Part shown: in pieces, positions 19,979-28,550 of the stretch
Position numbering within the stretch: position 1 is the first letter of the stretch
How the letters are laid out: every line of letters starts with the position of its first letter
Assembly: GCF_902506415.1 (NCBI RefSeq)
Contig: NZ_LR733275.1
Coordinates: 124,001 to 188,000, forward strand
Length of the DNA stretch: 64,000 nt
Reading direction: 5' to 3'
Origin: Massilia sp. 9I
GTDB lineage: Bacteria; Pseudomonadota; Gammaproteobacteria; Burkholderiales; Burkholderiaceae_D
The notes under the pieces: generated by a model
Told to the model about the DNA's origin: nothing
Databases searched by the model: none
The model's input: the letters and a program-made list of their open reading frames with translations, nothing else
Made by a program: the position numbers and the translations under genes

Positions 19979-22855
19979 ATGCCGCGCCGCCTCCCCCTGT
20001 CGCTGACTCTTGCGGCGGCCCTCACGCTCGGGGGCGGCCTGGCTGCGTCCGGCGCCCTGTTCCTGGGGGTGAGCCACCTCGAGTACGACAATATGGGGCT
20101 CGAGTTCGCCCAGCGCGCCGACGAGCGCGTGGCGGCGGTGCGCCAGGGGATCGACCAAGCGGTCGAAGTACTGACCGTGACCAACCAGCTGTTCGCGCGC
20201 GGCGAGCCGGTCAGCCGCGAGCAGTTCCGTGATTTCACGGCGGCGCTGCTGCAGCGCCACCGCTACATCCAGGCCTTTAATTTCCACCGCTCGGTGCCGC
20301 ATGAGCAGCGCGCGGCCGTCGAACGCGAACTGCAGCGGGTGCGCCCGGGCACCGTGTTCACCGAGCTGCAGCCCGAGGGCCTGGTCACGGCGCCGCAGCG
20401 CTCCCGTTACCACATCGTCGACTACATCGAGCCAATGGCCGGCAATGAACGCGCCTTCGGCCTGAACATCACCGAAAACGTGCAGGTCATGAGCGCGCTT
20501 GCGCTCGCCCGCGGCGAGGGCCGCGCCGCCGCCACCGAACTGTTCCAGCTGGCCCAGGACGACCAGCAGCAGCCCGCCTTCGAGCTGATCATGCCGGTGC
20601 TGGACCGCCAGGGCCAGCTGGCGGGCGACACCGCCGTCGTGATCCGCGGCCCGGAACTGGTGCGCGCCTCGCTCGCTGCCACGGGCCTGCTCGATCCGCG
20701 CGAGAACGCCAGCGACATCTTCGTGTCGGTGTACGCCGGCGAATTCGCCGGGCCCGGCCGCCTGATGTTCTCCACCGGCGACACCGGCAAACCGGATCTC
20801 AGCTGGCTGGCCGGCTTCATGTCGCCCGGCCACACCGGCTACAGCAGCAAGCTGCTGCACATTGCCGGCAAGCCCTGGCGCATCGAAGTGGCCAGCGCGC
20901 CGCGGCCCTTCCTGCAAGACCACATGGCCTCGACCGCCCTGCTGGTCGGCGGCATCCTGATGACCCTGCTGGGTACGGCCTTCGTGCAGGCGTCCGGCCA
21001 GCGCGCCCGCAAAGTCCAGCAGCTCGTGCGCCAGCGCACCGCCGACCTGCGCCGCACCAACCGCCGCCTGGTCGAAGACATGGCCGCACGCGAGCGCGCC
21101 GAGCGCGCCCTGCAGCAGAGCGAGCAGCGCTTCCGCCAGCTGGTCTCGATGTCCTCCGACTGGTACTGGGAGCAGGACCGCGACCTGCGCTTCACCATGG
21201 TCACCGGCGGCTTTACCGAAAAGGCCGGCCTGGCGGTCGAGACCGTGCTTGGCAAGACCCGCTGGGAGCACGCGCCGGGCCTGCTCGACACCGAGGTCGG
21301 ACGCGCCCACATCGCCCAAGTCAAGGCCCACGAGCCCTTCGCCAATCTTGAGTACCAGGTGCAGGACGCCCACGGCGACACCCGCTGGTTCTGCGTCAAC
21401 GGCCAGCCCGTGTTCGACGAACATGGCGGGCTGATCGGCTATCGCGGCACCGGCAGCGACATCACCGAGCGCAAGCTGACCGAGCAGCGCGTGCACCACG
21501 TGGCCCAGCACGACGTGCTGACCGGCCTGCCCAACCGCTCGCTGCTGCAGGACCGCCTGAGCCAGGCGATCGCCTACGCCAACCGCAGCGGCCGCCCGAT
21601 GTGGGTGATGCTGATCGACCTCGATCGCTTCAAGTTCGTCAACGATTCGATGGGCCACAAGGCCGGCGACGTGCTCCTGATGACGGTGGCGGCGCGCCTG
21701 ACCGGCTCGCTGCGCGATACCGACACCGTGGCGCGCCTGTCGGGCGACGAATTCGTGGTGATCCTGTCCGAGCACCACGACGAGCCGCTCGCGCCGGAAA
21801 TCGTGCAGCGCGTAATGGATTCGGTGGCCCAGCCGGTCATGCTCGGCACCAAGGAATTCTTCGTCACCTGCTCGATCGGCGTGGCGGTCTACCCGAGCGA
21901 AGGCACGCCGGCGGACAGCCTGATCGAGCACGCCGACATCGCGATGTACAGCGCCAAGAAGATGGGGCGCAACAACTTCCAGTTCTACACGCCGGCCATG
22001 AACGAGGAGTCGATGGAACGCGTACGCATCGAAAGTGCGCTGCGCAATGCCCTCGAACGCAACGAATTCGTGCTGCACTACCAGCCGCAGGTCGACCTCA
22101 AGACCGGCCAGATCGTCGGCATGGAAGCCCTGATCCGCTGGCGCCATCCGGAGCTGGGCATGGTGCCGCCGGGCCGCTTCATCGCGATTGCCGAGGAAAC
22201 TGGCCTGATCGTCCAGATCGGCGCCTGGGTGCTGCGCACCGCCTGCGCCCAGAACAAGGCCTGGCAGGATGCGGGCCTGGGCCGCCTGCGGGTCGCGGTC
22301 AACCTGTCGGCGCGCCAGTTCGGCGCCGTCGACCTGATCCCCGGCCTGGAAGCGGTGCTGCTTGATACCATGCTGGATCCGGACTGCCTGGAAATCGAAC
22401 TGACCGAAAGCCTGTTCATGAGCGATGTGACGCCGGCGGTGGAGCTGCTGCACCGCATGAAGTCGCTGGGCGTGAACCTGTCGATCGACGATTTCGGCAC
22501 CGGCTATTCGAGCCTGTCTTACCTGTCGCGCTTCCCGATCGACGTGCTGAAGATCGACCGTTCCTTCGTTGCCGACATCACCCACGACGCCAACGACGCC
22601 GCGATCGTCACCTCGATCATCGCGCTGGCCCACAACCTGAAGCTGGCCGTGATCGCGGAAGGCGTGGAAACGGCCGAGCAGCTGGACTACCTGCGCAGCC
22701 ATGGCTGCGATGAAATGCAGGGCTATTTCTTCAGCAAGCCGCTGCCGGCCGAGGAGTTCGAACAGCTGCTGCTACAGCGTCGCGCGCTGCCGCCGCCGCG
22801 CCCCGCTGTGGTGGAATTGGCCCCGGATGTGGCGCCGGACGCCATTCCTGCCTGA
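19979..22855 (+). CDS. CHASE-PAS-GGDEF-EAL cyclic di-GMP turnover protein
   Basis: A 958-residue inner-membrane protein. A membrane helix (residues ~11-32) and a second (~316-336) bracket a periplasmic CHASE sensor domain. A PAS domain (~385-495, ending TGSDITERK), a GGDEF domain (active motif SGDEF at 588-592, with FKFVNDSMGHKAGD) and an EAL domain (Glu716 in GMEALIRWRHPE; further DDFGTGYSSL and DVLKIDRSFV) follow. The EAL motif set looks complete for phosphodiesterase activity, and SGDEF is a variant that is often still active. It probably links a periplasmic signal to c-di-GMP level. It is transcribed alone. Confidence 0.92.
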   Translation: MPRRLPLSLTLAAALTLGGGLAASGALFLGVSHLEYDNMGLEFAQRADERVAAVRQGIDQAVEVLTVTNQLFARGEPVSREQFRDFTAALLQRHRYIQAFNFHRSVPHEQRAAVERELQRVRPGTVFTELQPEGLVTAPQRSRYHIVDYIEPMAGNERAFGLNITENVQVMSALALARGEGRAAATELFQLAQDDQQQPAFELIMPVLDRQGQLAGDTAVVIRGPELVRASLAATGLLDPRENASDIFVSVYAGEFAGPGRLMFSTGDTGKPDLSWLAGFMSPGHTGYSSKLLHIAGKPWRIEVASAPRPFLQDHMASTALLVGGILMTLLGTAFVQASGQRARKVQQLVRQRTADLRRTNRRLVEDMAARERAERALQQSEQRFRQLVSMSSDWYWEQDRDLRFTMVTGGFTEKAGLAVETVLGKTRWEHAPGLLDTEVGRAHIAQVKAHEPFANLEYQVQDAHGDTRWFCVNGQPVFDEHGGLIGYRGTGSDITERKLTEQRVHHVAQHDVLTGLPNRSLLQDRLSQAIAYANRSGRPMWVMLIDLDRFKFVNDSMGHKAGDVLLMTVAARLTGSLRDTDTVARLSGDEFVVILSEHHDEPLAPEIVQRVMDSVAQPVMLGTKEFFVTCSIGVAVYPSEGTPADSLIEHADIAMYSAKKMGRNNFQFYTPAMNEESMERVRIESALRNALERNEFVLHYQPQVDLKTGQIVGMEALIRWRHPELGMVPPGRFIAIAEETGLIVQIGAWVLRTACAQNKAWQDAGLGRLRVAVNLSARQFGAVDLIPGLEAVLLDTMLDPDCLEIELTESLFMSDVTPAVELLHRMKSLGVNLSIDDFGTGYSSLSYLSRFPIDVLKIDRSFVADITHDANDAAIVTSIIALAHNLKLAVIAEGVETAEQLDYLRSHGCDEMQGYFFSKPLPAEEFEQLLLQRRALPPPRPAVVELAPDVAPDAIPA

Positions 22856-22972
22856 TCTAGCGCAAATTTCCGTAGAAAAATAGTTTTAAAGCTATTTAGT
22901 TGTGGCCTTTTCAATATTGTTGGCCTTAAAATAGCCGTGTCTCTTTAGCAACCCCGGACATACGGATATTTT

Positions 22973-23203
22973 ATGATAATGAACGACACCGGTGAGCTCG
23001 CCTCGGTTTCCAGCGCCGCCGACTCCAACAGCGTCCGCCGGCAGCGCACCGACATCCGCACGCGCGACCTGATCAATCAGGCCGTGGCATCGATCCCCAC
23101 GCTCGGCCTGCAGCGTGCAGCCGAATTCCTGGCGACGATGAACGTGCCGGCGGAAGTGGCGGTGCGGGTGCTTGTTTACCCGAACCGCCGCCGCGCGAAC
23201 TAA
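22973..23203 (+). CDS. Small unknown protein (76 aa)
   Basis: A 76-residue hydrophilic protein. The C-terminal part (RTRDLINQAVASIPTLGLQRAAEFLATMNVP) looks like two amphipathic helices. No family is recognised. Start may be ATG at 22973 or 22979; only a weak ribosome site precedes either. The upstream 117 bp is unusually AT-rich for this genome. A large palindrome follows immediately after the stop. Confidence 0.6.
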   Translation: MIMNDTGELASVSSAADSNSVRRQRTDIRTRDLINQAVASIPTLGLQRAAEFLATMNVPAEVAVRVLVYPNRRRAN

Positions 23204-23305
23204 GAGCGCCTAACAATTCCCCCTGGGTCGGCGTTGCATCGTCTCGCCGTACTGGCGTACTGTCTTCGACGATGCGCCTTGCCCCAGGGGTTTTGTTAGA
23301 CGCTC
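23204..23305. repeat. 102-bp imperfect palindrome between two convergent genes
   Basis: The outer arms pair as GAGCGCCTAACAA (23204-23216) with TTGTTAGACGCTC (23293-23305), 12 of 13 bases. Inside these, CCCCTGGG (23220-23227) pairs with CCCAGGGG (23283-23290), and GCATCGTC (23236-23243) with GACGATGC (23268-23275). The centre holds GTAC and GTAC. It sits directly after the stop of the 76-aa gene and just before the end of the convergent 124-aa gene, so it may act as a two-way terminator. Its size and layered arms resemble a dispersed intergenic repeat rather than a simple terminator. Confidence 0.8.
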
Positions 23306-23322
23306 CAGGTTCGGCCAGGCGC

Positions 23323-23697
23323 TTATTTGCGCGCCTGCTGCTGGCGCGCGATGTCCTCGAGCGACTCGCGGCCCTTGTCCGTGAGCGCGTAGCCGCCGCC
23401 GTCGATTGGCGCGATGTGCGATTTGAGGCTCAGGAAACGCAGCACGTCGGCATCCAGCGCCGCCTGCGGATCGTCCGCCAGCGCCGTCAGCGATGCAATG
23501 CAGCGGCGCAGGAACAGCACCTGCTGACCTTTCTCCGTCAGCACGATCCGCCCGTCACGGGTGGTCTCCATCATCTTGATTCCCGACAGGCGCTTGAGGT
23601 TGCGACCCACGCAGGCGCCTGGGTTGTCGCGCTTGACGCCGCGGCGTACCAGTTCCAGCGCGTCGTATTCGTCCGTCGTCAGTTGTTCGTTCTTCAT
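23323..23697 (-). CDS. Hypothetical protein with winged-helix appearance (124 aa)
   Basis: A 124-residue soluble protein. Two similar segments, IKMMETTRDGRIVLTEKGQQVL and IDGGGYALTDKGRESLEDIA, each look like the beta-wing and end of a winged-helix DNA-binding domain ('LT-KG' pattern). Function is not recognised. It is convergent with the 76-aa gene across the large palindrome. Confidence 0.7.
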   Translation of the reverse strand: MKNEQLTTDEYDALELVRRGVKRDNPGACVGRNLKRLSGIKMMETTRDGRIVLTEKGQQVLFLRRCIASLTALADDPQAALDADVLRFLSLKSHIAPIDGGGYALTDKGRESLEDIARQQQARK

Positions 23698-23763
23698 TCT
23701 TGTTTCTCTCGGTCAGGGCGCGTCATGGTACCGAAGGCGCCCGCCGAGGGCAAGCCTTAGCGC

Positions 23764-23904
23764 CTATCCCCGCAAGGCGCGCAGGGCCAGCCAGCCGAGT
23801 CCGGCGCCCGCCGCGACGCCCAGCACCAGTGCCAGGCGGGCCCGGCGGGAGAGGCTGAGCCGGCTGCGGCCCAGGTAGATCGTGTTGTACAAGGTGTGGC
23901 CCAT
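23764..23904 (-). CDS. Very small single-pass membrane protein (46 aa)
   Basis: A 46-residue open frame (start at 23904) with a very strong ribosome site, GGGAGGAG, five bases before the ATG. The N-terminal half is basic (RSRLSLSRRARL) and the second half is one hydrophobic helix (LALVLGVAAGAGLGWLALRAL). No family is recognised. It is included because the ribosome site, the clear topology and the position in an otherwise empty stretch argue that it is translated. Confidence 0.65.
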   Translation of the reverse strand: MGHTLYNTIYLGRSRLSLSRRARLALVLGVAAGAGLGWLALRALRG

Positions 23905-23950
23905 GGTCTCCTCCCGCTGCTTGTCTCCATCGATTATAGGCAGGCCAACG

Positions 23951-23966
23951 TGTCATGGATATGACA
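23951..23966. promoter_or_regulatory. Perfect 6+6 palindrome TGTCAT-N4-ATGACA in a divergent region
   Basis: TGTCAT at 23951-23956 and ATGACA at 23961-23966 form an inverted repeat around GGAT. It lies between the divergent small genes starting at 23904 (minus) and 24078 (plus), and so could be an operator for either. The half-sites resemble PhoB box units, but PhoB sites are direct rather than inverted repeats. Confidence 0.4.
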
Positions 23967-24077
23967 TGGATCGGCCCGCTACTCCGTCGGGCCGGAACTG
24001 TTGCGCGGCGTCCCGCGCGCCGACGGGAGCACGGCTTTGTTAGGATCGTCCCATCGACAAACCAACTGGAGCACACC

Positions 24078-24251
24078 ATGAATCAGCCGACCCGCCAGGT
24101 CGATCCCGCGGCCAAAGGCCCGAACGTCTTGCACGAATCGGATATCGGCAGCGGCGAGAAGTCGCCTGGAGAACTGGAAACCGAAGAGATGATTCGCGAG
24201 ATCCCGCCGCTGCCGCCTTCAGGCGGCAAGCAGGACAAGCCGCTTTCCTGA
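24078..24251 (+). CDS. Small acidic hydrophilic protein (57 aa)
   Basis: ATG at 24078 follows a CTGGAGCACACC ribosome site. The product is 57 residues, rich in Glu, Gly and Pro (GELETEEMIREIPPLPPSGG), with no hydrophobic segment, probably disordered. No family is recognised. It is one of several small stress-protein-like frames in this stretch. Confidence 0.6.
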   Translation: MNQPTRQVDPAAKGPNVLHESDIGSGEKSPGELETEEMIREIPPLPPSGGKQDKPLS

Positions 24252-24414
24252 AGTCCCGACCCGACAGGCCGGTCCGCCGCGGCCGGTTGCACGCCTCTCC
24301 CGTCGGTTCAGCTTGCACTGACGCGTTTCCATCCTATGCTGAATGGGCAGCCCGCCCGGGTTGCGGCACGTCCGCGCATGGATGCGGACGGTCTTCACGC
24401 ACAGGGGGAAGATC

Positions 24415-24828
24415 ATGAACCATCGCATCATCTTGAGAAGCGCAGCGGTCGTTGCGACCCTATACGGCATTATCCTGGTGGTCGCGCCGAACACGCTGAT
24501 GGACATGTACCGCTCGGAATTGGTGGAAGGATCGGGCATGTACTTCGCCATGCTGACCGGCGCCATGCTGCTGGGATGGGGTGTGATGAACTGGGCAGCG
24601 AGCAACGCGCCGCAGATCGCCGAGATCCACTACGTGCTGATCGGGAACCTGGTGGCGCTGTCGATCTGCTTCCTGGTTTCCCTGTTCCGCCAGTTGACCT
24701 ACGCCTTCGCGCCGGAATCCGGATGGCTCAACGTCGGCATTTTCCTGGTCTTCAGCGTGCTGTTCGGCTGGCTCTACATGTCCAGTCCGGCGGGCTACAG
24801 GCTGCACGCCCGCGCCCGTCCGGCTTGA
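24415..24828 (+). CDS. Small four-helix membrane protein, unknown (137 aa)
   Basis: ATG at 24415, preceded by GGGGGAAGATC, gives a 137-residue protein with about four predicted membrane segments: SAAVVATLYGIILVVA, FAMLTGAMLLGWGVMNW, LIGNLVALSICFLVSL and VGIFLVFSVLFGWLYM. It resembles small DoxX-like or DUF4345-like four-helix proteins in layout, but no diagnostic residues were seen. The upstream in-frame extension lacks a ribosome site. Confidence 0.7.
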   Translation: MNHRIILRSAAVVATLYGIILVVAPNTLMDMYRSELVEGSGMYFAMLTGAMLLGWGVMNWAASNAPQIAEIHYVLIGNLVALSICFLVSLFRQLTYAFAPESGWLNVGIFLVFSVLFGWLYMSSPAGYRLHARARPA

Positions 24829-24837
24829 ACGATCGCT

Positions 24838-25032
24838 TCAGTCCGCGCGGATCGGCGGCTCGGGGTAACGCGGTTCCTCGACCGGTGCGTTGACCGGGTC
24901 GGGCACGTCGTCCGGCACCGGCGGGCGCGGGTCGGGCGTCGGTTTCTGATCGGGGACGTCCGGATCAGGGGTACTGTGGGCATGCACGGGGGGTGATCCG
25001 TGCAGCTTGTTTTCTTGAGCAAGCATGGTCAT
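24838..25032 (-). CDS. Small Pro/Asp-rich disordered protein (64 aa)
   Basis: A 64-residue product rich in Pro and Asp (DPDVPDQKPTPDPRPPVPDD), with no hydrophobic segment. Start at 25032 (MTMLAQENK), after GAGAGCTTG; ATG at 25026 is an alternative. Likely disordered; no family is recognised. It converges on the membrane-protein gene that ends at 24828. Confidence 0.5.
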   Translation of the reverse strand: MTMLAQENKLHGSPPVHAHSTPDPDVPDQKPTPDPRPPVPDDVPDPVNAPVEEPRYPEPPIRAD

Positions 25033-25093
25033 GGTCAAGCTCTCGGGATGATGTGGGCACACGCCGCCGTGCGGCGGCGTGTGCGGGCGTCGA

Positions 25094-25276
25094 TCAGCGC
25101 TGCGCCTTCTGCTTGGCGCCGCCACCGGCGCCCTCGCCCTTGCCGGCCTTCTGGCGCGACATGTGGTCGTGGCTGCTCTTCTCGCTCTTGCCTGCGCGCT
25201 GCTTGGCCAGGTCTTCCTCCGACATGTTGTCCGACTGCTTGTTGGTCTGGCTGCCGCCTGATTTCGATTGGCTCAT
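25094..25276 (-). CDS. Small Lys/Ser/Gln-rich stress-type hydrophilic protein (60 aa)
   Basis: ATG at 25276 has a strong AAGGAGGAG ribosome site. The 60-residue product is very hydrophilic (SKSGGSQTNKQSDNMSEEDL) and charged. It is like the small hydrophilic proteins (KGG/con-10-type) often induced in stress, but no clear repeat motif was found, so this is only a likeness. Confidence 0.6.
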   Translation of the reverse strand: MSQSKSGGSQTNKQSDNMSEEDLAKQRAGKSEKSSHDHMSRQKAGKGEGAGGGAKQKAQR

Positions 25277-25404
25277 CGTACTCCTCCTTGTCAACGTGGT
25301 TGGCTTTGGATGGAGCCTAGCATGGATGCCATTGCCGGGTTTTCAATCGTGCGCGCAGCCCTATCCTCGGCTATAGTGGCTGCTCAACCATTCCTTGGCC
25401 GAAC

Positions 25405-26298
25405 ATGAAATTCCGTCCCCTCCTGCTGGCCGCCCTGTTCGCGGGCAGCGTCCACGCTGCCACTCCCATGAAACTAGCCGAGTACCTGGCCCTGAGCGGC
25501 CCGGCGCCGACCGCCCGCATTCCCTACGGCGAAGCGCCTTCGCAATTTGCCGAACTGTTCCTGCCCACAGGTAAAGGTCCGTTCCCGGTCGCGGTGCTGG
25601 TGCATGGCGGCTGCTGGACCAGCCAGTTCGGCGGCATCACCCAGCTGCGCAACATGGCCGGCGCGCTGGCCGAGCGCGGCATCGCGGTGTGGAACGTCGA
25701 GTATCGCCGCAGCGACGAGCCGGGCGGCGGCTATCCCGGCACCTACCAGGACATGCATGCGGCCCTCGACCTCTTGGCTGCCCAGGCTGCGCGCTACCCG
25801 CTCGATCTCAAGCAGATGGTGGCCGTCGGCCACTCCGCGGGCGGGCAACTGGTGCAATGGATGGCGGGACGCGGCCGGATTGCGGCAAGCAGCCCACTGC
25901 ACCGCGCCAATCCGCTGCCGATACCGGCCGTCGTCAGCCTCGGCGGCCTGGCCGACCTGCGCAACGAAGCGGCCCTGATCAAGTCCAGCTGCGGCCGCGA
26001 CACCGCGGAACTGGCCGGTACGCCGAGCCCCGGCCGTCCCGACGTGTTCGTCGACACCAACGCGGCGGAACTGATGCCGAACGGCAGCCGCACCTGGCTC
26101 GTCACTGGCGAGCTGGACACGATCTCGCCGCCGCGCGTGGCGCACGACTACGCGGCGCGGTCGCGCAAGGCCGGCGATGCGGCCACGGTGGTGATCCTGC
26201 CGGGCGCCAGCCACTACGACGAGGTGGCGGCCAGCTCGCCAGCCTGGCCGCAGGTGCTGGGCGTCATCGAGCAGGCGCTCGGACGCGCCGCGCGCTAG
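25405..26298 (+). CDS. Exported alpha/beta hydrolase (esterase/lipase-like)
   Basis: A 297-residue protein with signal peptide (MKFRPLLLAALFAGSVHA). The oxyanion-hole segment is VLVHGGCWTSQFG, the nucleophile elbow is VAVGHSAGGQL (Ser in GHSAGG), and the catalytic His is expected in LPGASHYDEVA. A dimension like the BD-FAE/esterase group of carboxylesterases. It is convergent with, and overlaps by four bases, the ferredoxin gene. Substrate unknown. Confidence 0.85.
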   Translation: MKFRPLLLAALFAGSVHAATPMKLAEYLALSGPAPTARIPYGEAPSQFAELFLPTGKGPFPVAVLVHGGCWTSQFGGITQLRNMAGALAERGIAVWNVEYRRSDEPGGGYPGTYQDMHAALDLLAAQAARYPLDLKQMVAVGHSAGGQLVQWMAGRGRIAASSPLHRANPLPIPAVVSLGGLADLRNEAALIKSSCGRDTAELAGTPSPGRPDVFVDTNAAELMPNGSRTWLVTGELDTISPPRVAHDYAARSRKAGDAATVVILPGASHYDEVAASSPAWPQVLGVIEQALGRAAR

Positions 26299-26591
26299 TC
26301 GAATACGACCCGACGCGCCAGCGGCGCCTCGAGCTCGAGCCTGCTTTCGGCGACCGCCACGCAGGGCAGGATCCAGCCTTCGCGCTTTTCGTCGAAGGAC
26401 AGGCTCGGCCACTCGATCAGATGCCGGGCTTCGCCGCTGCGCACACGGCAGATGCAGGTGCGGCAGGTGCCATTGCGGCAGGAACTGGGCAGCTCGATGC
26501 CGGCGCTTTCCGCCGCGTGGAGAATGCTGGTTTGCCCGTCCGCCTCGAAGCCGATGGCGCCAGGCAGCAGCACGATGGTGTGAACGCTCAT
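26295..26591 (-). CDS. Plant-type [2Fe-2S] ferredoxin domain protein
   Basis: A 98-residue protein. The four cysteine ligands are visible in CRNGTCRTC (CX4CX2C) and about 30 residues later in WILPC, the arrangement of plant-type 2Fe-2S ferredoxins. The segment ILHAAESAGIELPSSC is the usual approach to the cluster. It stands alone, without a reductase, so it may serve as an electron carrier for an oxygenase encoded elsewhere. Start at 26591; a longer frame upstream is not supported. Confidence 0.88.
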   Translation of the reverse strand: MSVHTIVLLPGAIGFEADGQTSILHAAESAGIELPSSCRNGTCRTCICRVRSGEARHLIEWPSLSFDEKREGWILPCVAVAESRLELEAPLARRVVFD

Positions 26592-26705
26592 GGACGCGAT
26601 TGTAGCGCCGCTGACGCCGGTTGCTTGAGTTCGTTCACGCACAGACCCATGCCCGGCGCGAAACTAAGCTGAGGTTTCCAAAAGTAAGCATTGCAGGAAA
26701 CCAAA

Positions 26706-27692
26706 ATGACCAAATCGCACGCCTCCATCCTCGTCGCCGCCCTGCTGGGCGCCCTTCCCCTGGCCCAGGCACAGCAGGCCGCTGCGGTACCCGCGCAGCA
26801 GCCAGCCCAGGCCGGCGCACCGGTCAACCCGGCCACCGCTAAACAAGCCGAATTCGAACGCAACCTGCGCGCCCAGGTTCTGCTGGACCGCAACTACTTC
26901 TCGCCAGGCGAAATCGACGGCGCCTACGGCTCCAACATGCGCCAGGCCCTGAGCGCCTTCCAGGCGTCGCGCAAGCTGCCTGTCACCGGCAAGCTGGACG
27001 AGGCTACCTGGAACGCCCTGAACACCGACAACAGCCCGCACCTGGTGACCTACACCCTGGTCGAAGCCGACGTGGCCGGCCCCTTCCGTCCGGTGCCGGA
27101 AGACATGATGGAAAAGGCCAAGCTGCCCGAACTCGGCTATGCGAATGTGAGCGAAGGACTGGGCGAGAAGTTCCACGCCAGCCCGGCCCTGATCCAGCGC
27201 CTCAACCAGGGCAAGGACCTGGCCCGCGCCGGCGAGCAGATCGTGGTGCCGAATGTGCATGGCAAGCAGCCGCTGCCGAAGGCGGCCAAGCTCGTGGTCA
27301 AGGACGGCCCGAAGGTGCTGCAGCTGTTCGACGCCGCCGGCGCCCTGCTGGCCCAGTATCCGGTGTCGACCGGCAGCGCCAACGACCCGCTCCCGATCGG
27401 CACCTGGAAGATCAACAGCGTGCACGCCAATCCGACCTACAACTACAACCCGAAGCTGTTCTGGGATGCCGAGCCGGGCGACAAGAAGGCGAAGATCGCG
27501 GCGGGCCCGAACAATCCGGTGGGCGTGGTCTGGATCGACCTGTCCAAGGAGCACTACGGCATCCACGGCACGCCGGTCCCGGCCCACGTCGGCAAGACCG
27601 AGTCGCACGGCTGCATCCGCCTGACCAACTGGAGCGCCGCCGAAGTGGCGGCTGCGGTCAGCGCCGGCCTGGAAGTCGTACTGGAGAGCTGA
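26706..27692 (+). CDS. L,D-transpeptidase with peptidoglycan-binding domain
   Basis: A 328-residue exported protein. ATG at 26706 follows CAGGAAACC; the signal peptide ends near LAQAQ. A peptidoglycan-binding domain 1 ([19 protein letters not shown]) is followed by a LysM-like segment ([18 protein letters not shown]) and a C-terminal YkuD catalytic domain. The catalytic motif is HGTP...SHGCIRL with the nucleophile Cys in SHGC. It makes L,D cross-links in peptidoglycan or anchors envelope proteins. An M23 metallopeptidase gene follows 30 bp later on the same strand, so the two probably form a cell-wall remodelling pair. Confidence 0.92.
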   Translation: MTKSHASILVAALLGALPLAQAQQAAAVPAQQPAQAGAPVNPATAKQAEFERNLRAQVLLDRNYFSPGEIDGAYGSNMRQALSAFQASRKLPVTGKLDEATWNALNTDNSPHLVTYTLVEADVAGPFRPVPEDMMEKAKLPELGYANVSEGLGEKFHASPALIQRLNQGKDLARAGEQIVVPNVHGKQPLPKAAKLVVKDGPKVLQLFDAAGALLAQYPVSTGSANDPLPIGTWKINSVHANPTYNYNPKLFWDAEPGDKKAKIAAGPNNPVGVVWIDLSKEHYGIHGTPVPAHVGKTESHGCIRLTNWSAAEVAAAVSAGLEVVLES

Positions 27693-27721
27693 ACCCTGTA
27701 TAAACCCTGACGGAGGATGAC

Positions 27722-28432
27722 ATGAGATGGCTGATGACCTTCCTGCTCGGCGTGCTGGTCGGCGCCGGCGGGCTGTTCGTGGTGTTGCGCGCCGTACCCG
27801 ACGAACCGGCGCCCGTGGTGGCCAGCACCGCGCCGCCGGTCGGCGTGCCGGCGGCGCAGATCGAGCCCCAGCTGCCGGGCCCGCCGACGGTGCAGGCCGA
27901 CCTGAGCGACGTCGACCTGCCGCTGCGCCCGTCGATGGCGGCGGTCGCGCCAGGCACACCGCAGGCGCCGGCAGACGCCGCTGCCACCGCCGTGCATGGA
28001 AAGCTGGCGGTGCCGGTGCAGGGCATCAAGCTGGCCAATCTCAGTGATACCTTCGACCAGCCGCGCGGCAACCAGCGCCACCACGAAGCCCTCGACATCA
28101 TGGCGCCGAAAGGCACGCCGGTGCTGGCGGCGGCGGACGGCAAGGTGGCCAAGCTGTTCACCAGTAAACCTGGCGGCACCACGCTCTATCAGTTCGATCC
28201 GAACGAGAAGTACGCGTATTACTACGCGCACCTGGACCGCTACGCCGACGGCGTCAAGGAGGGCATGGAGCTCAAGCGCGGCGACCTGCTCGGCTATGTG
28301 GGCGTGACCGGCAATGCCGATCCGAACGCGCCGCACCTGCACTTCGCCGTGTTCGAGCTGACGCCTGAAAAGCAGTGGTGGAAAGGGACGCCGCTTAATC
28401 CGTATCCGCTGCTGGTGGACGCCGGCCCGTAG
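27722..28432 (+). CDS. M23 family metallopeptidase (LytM-type), membrane-anchored
   Basis: A 236-residue protein preceded by GACGGAGGATGAC. The N-terminus is one hydrophobic helix (WLMTFLLGVLVGAGGLFVVL) with no clear cleavage site, so it is likely anchored. After a Pro/Ala linker, the LytM domain has the zinc motif HHEALDIMA (H-x3-D) and PHLHFAVFE (HxH). It is predicted to be a D,D-endopeptidase or, if inactive, an amidase activator; the zinc motifs look complete. It follows the L,D-transpeptidase gene. Confidence 0.9.
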   Translation: MRWLMTFLLGVLVGAGGLFVVLRAVPDEPAPVVASTAPPVGVPAAQIEPQLPGPPTVQADLSDVDLPLRPSMAAVAPGTPQAPADAAATAVHGKLAVPVQGIKLANLSDTFDQPRGNQRHHEALDIMAPKGTPVLAAADGKVAKLFTSKPGGTTLYQFDPNEKYAYYYAHLDRYADGVKEGMELKRGDLLGYVGVTGNADPNAPHLHFAVFELTPEKQWWKGTPLNPYPLLVDAGP

Positions 28433-28550
28433 TAAGAAGTAGGAAACTTTCTAATTTCCGTGCGAGCATGCCAAGGCGGATTTACGTACGGCTGCTTTCA
28501 CGGATGCTTCGTAGAATGACCGCGCTCGCTGCCTTATAGCGTTAGCGACT

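Noticed and set aside
19592-22702. A 1,036-codon open frame on the minus strand
   Set aside because: Antisense to the CHASE-PAS-GGDEF-EAL gene; no motifs in the translation.
22856-22972. Riboswitch or small RNA in the AT-rich leader of the 76-aa gene
   Set aside because: Only a short AAATAG/CTATTT hairpin was seen; nothing matches a known riboswitch core.
28433-28550. Attachment site or repeat at the edge of the low-GC insert
   Set aside because: No tRNA remnant, direct repeat or integrase was found at either edge (checked near 28440-28550 and 30010-30190).
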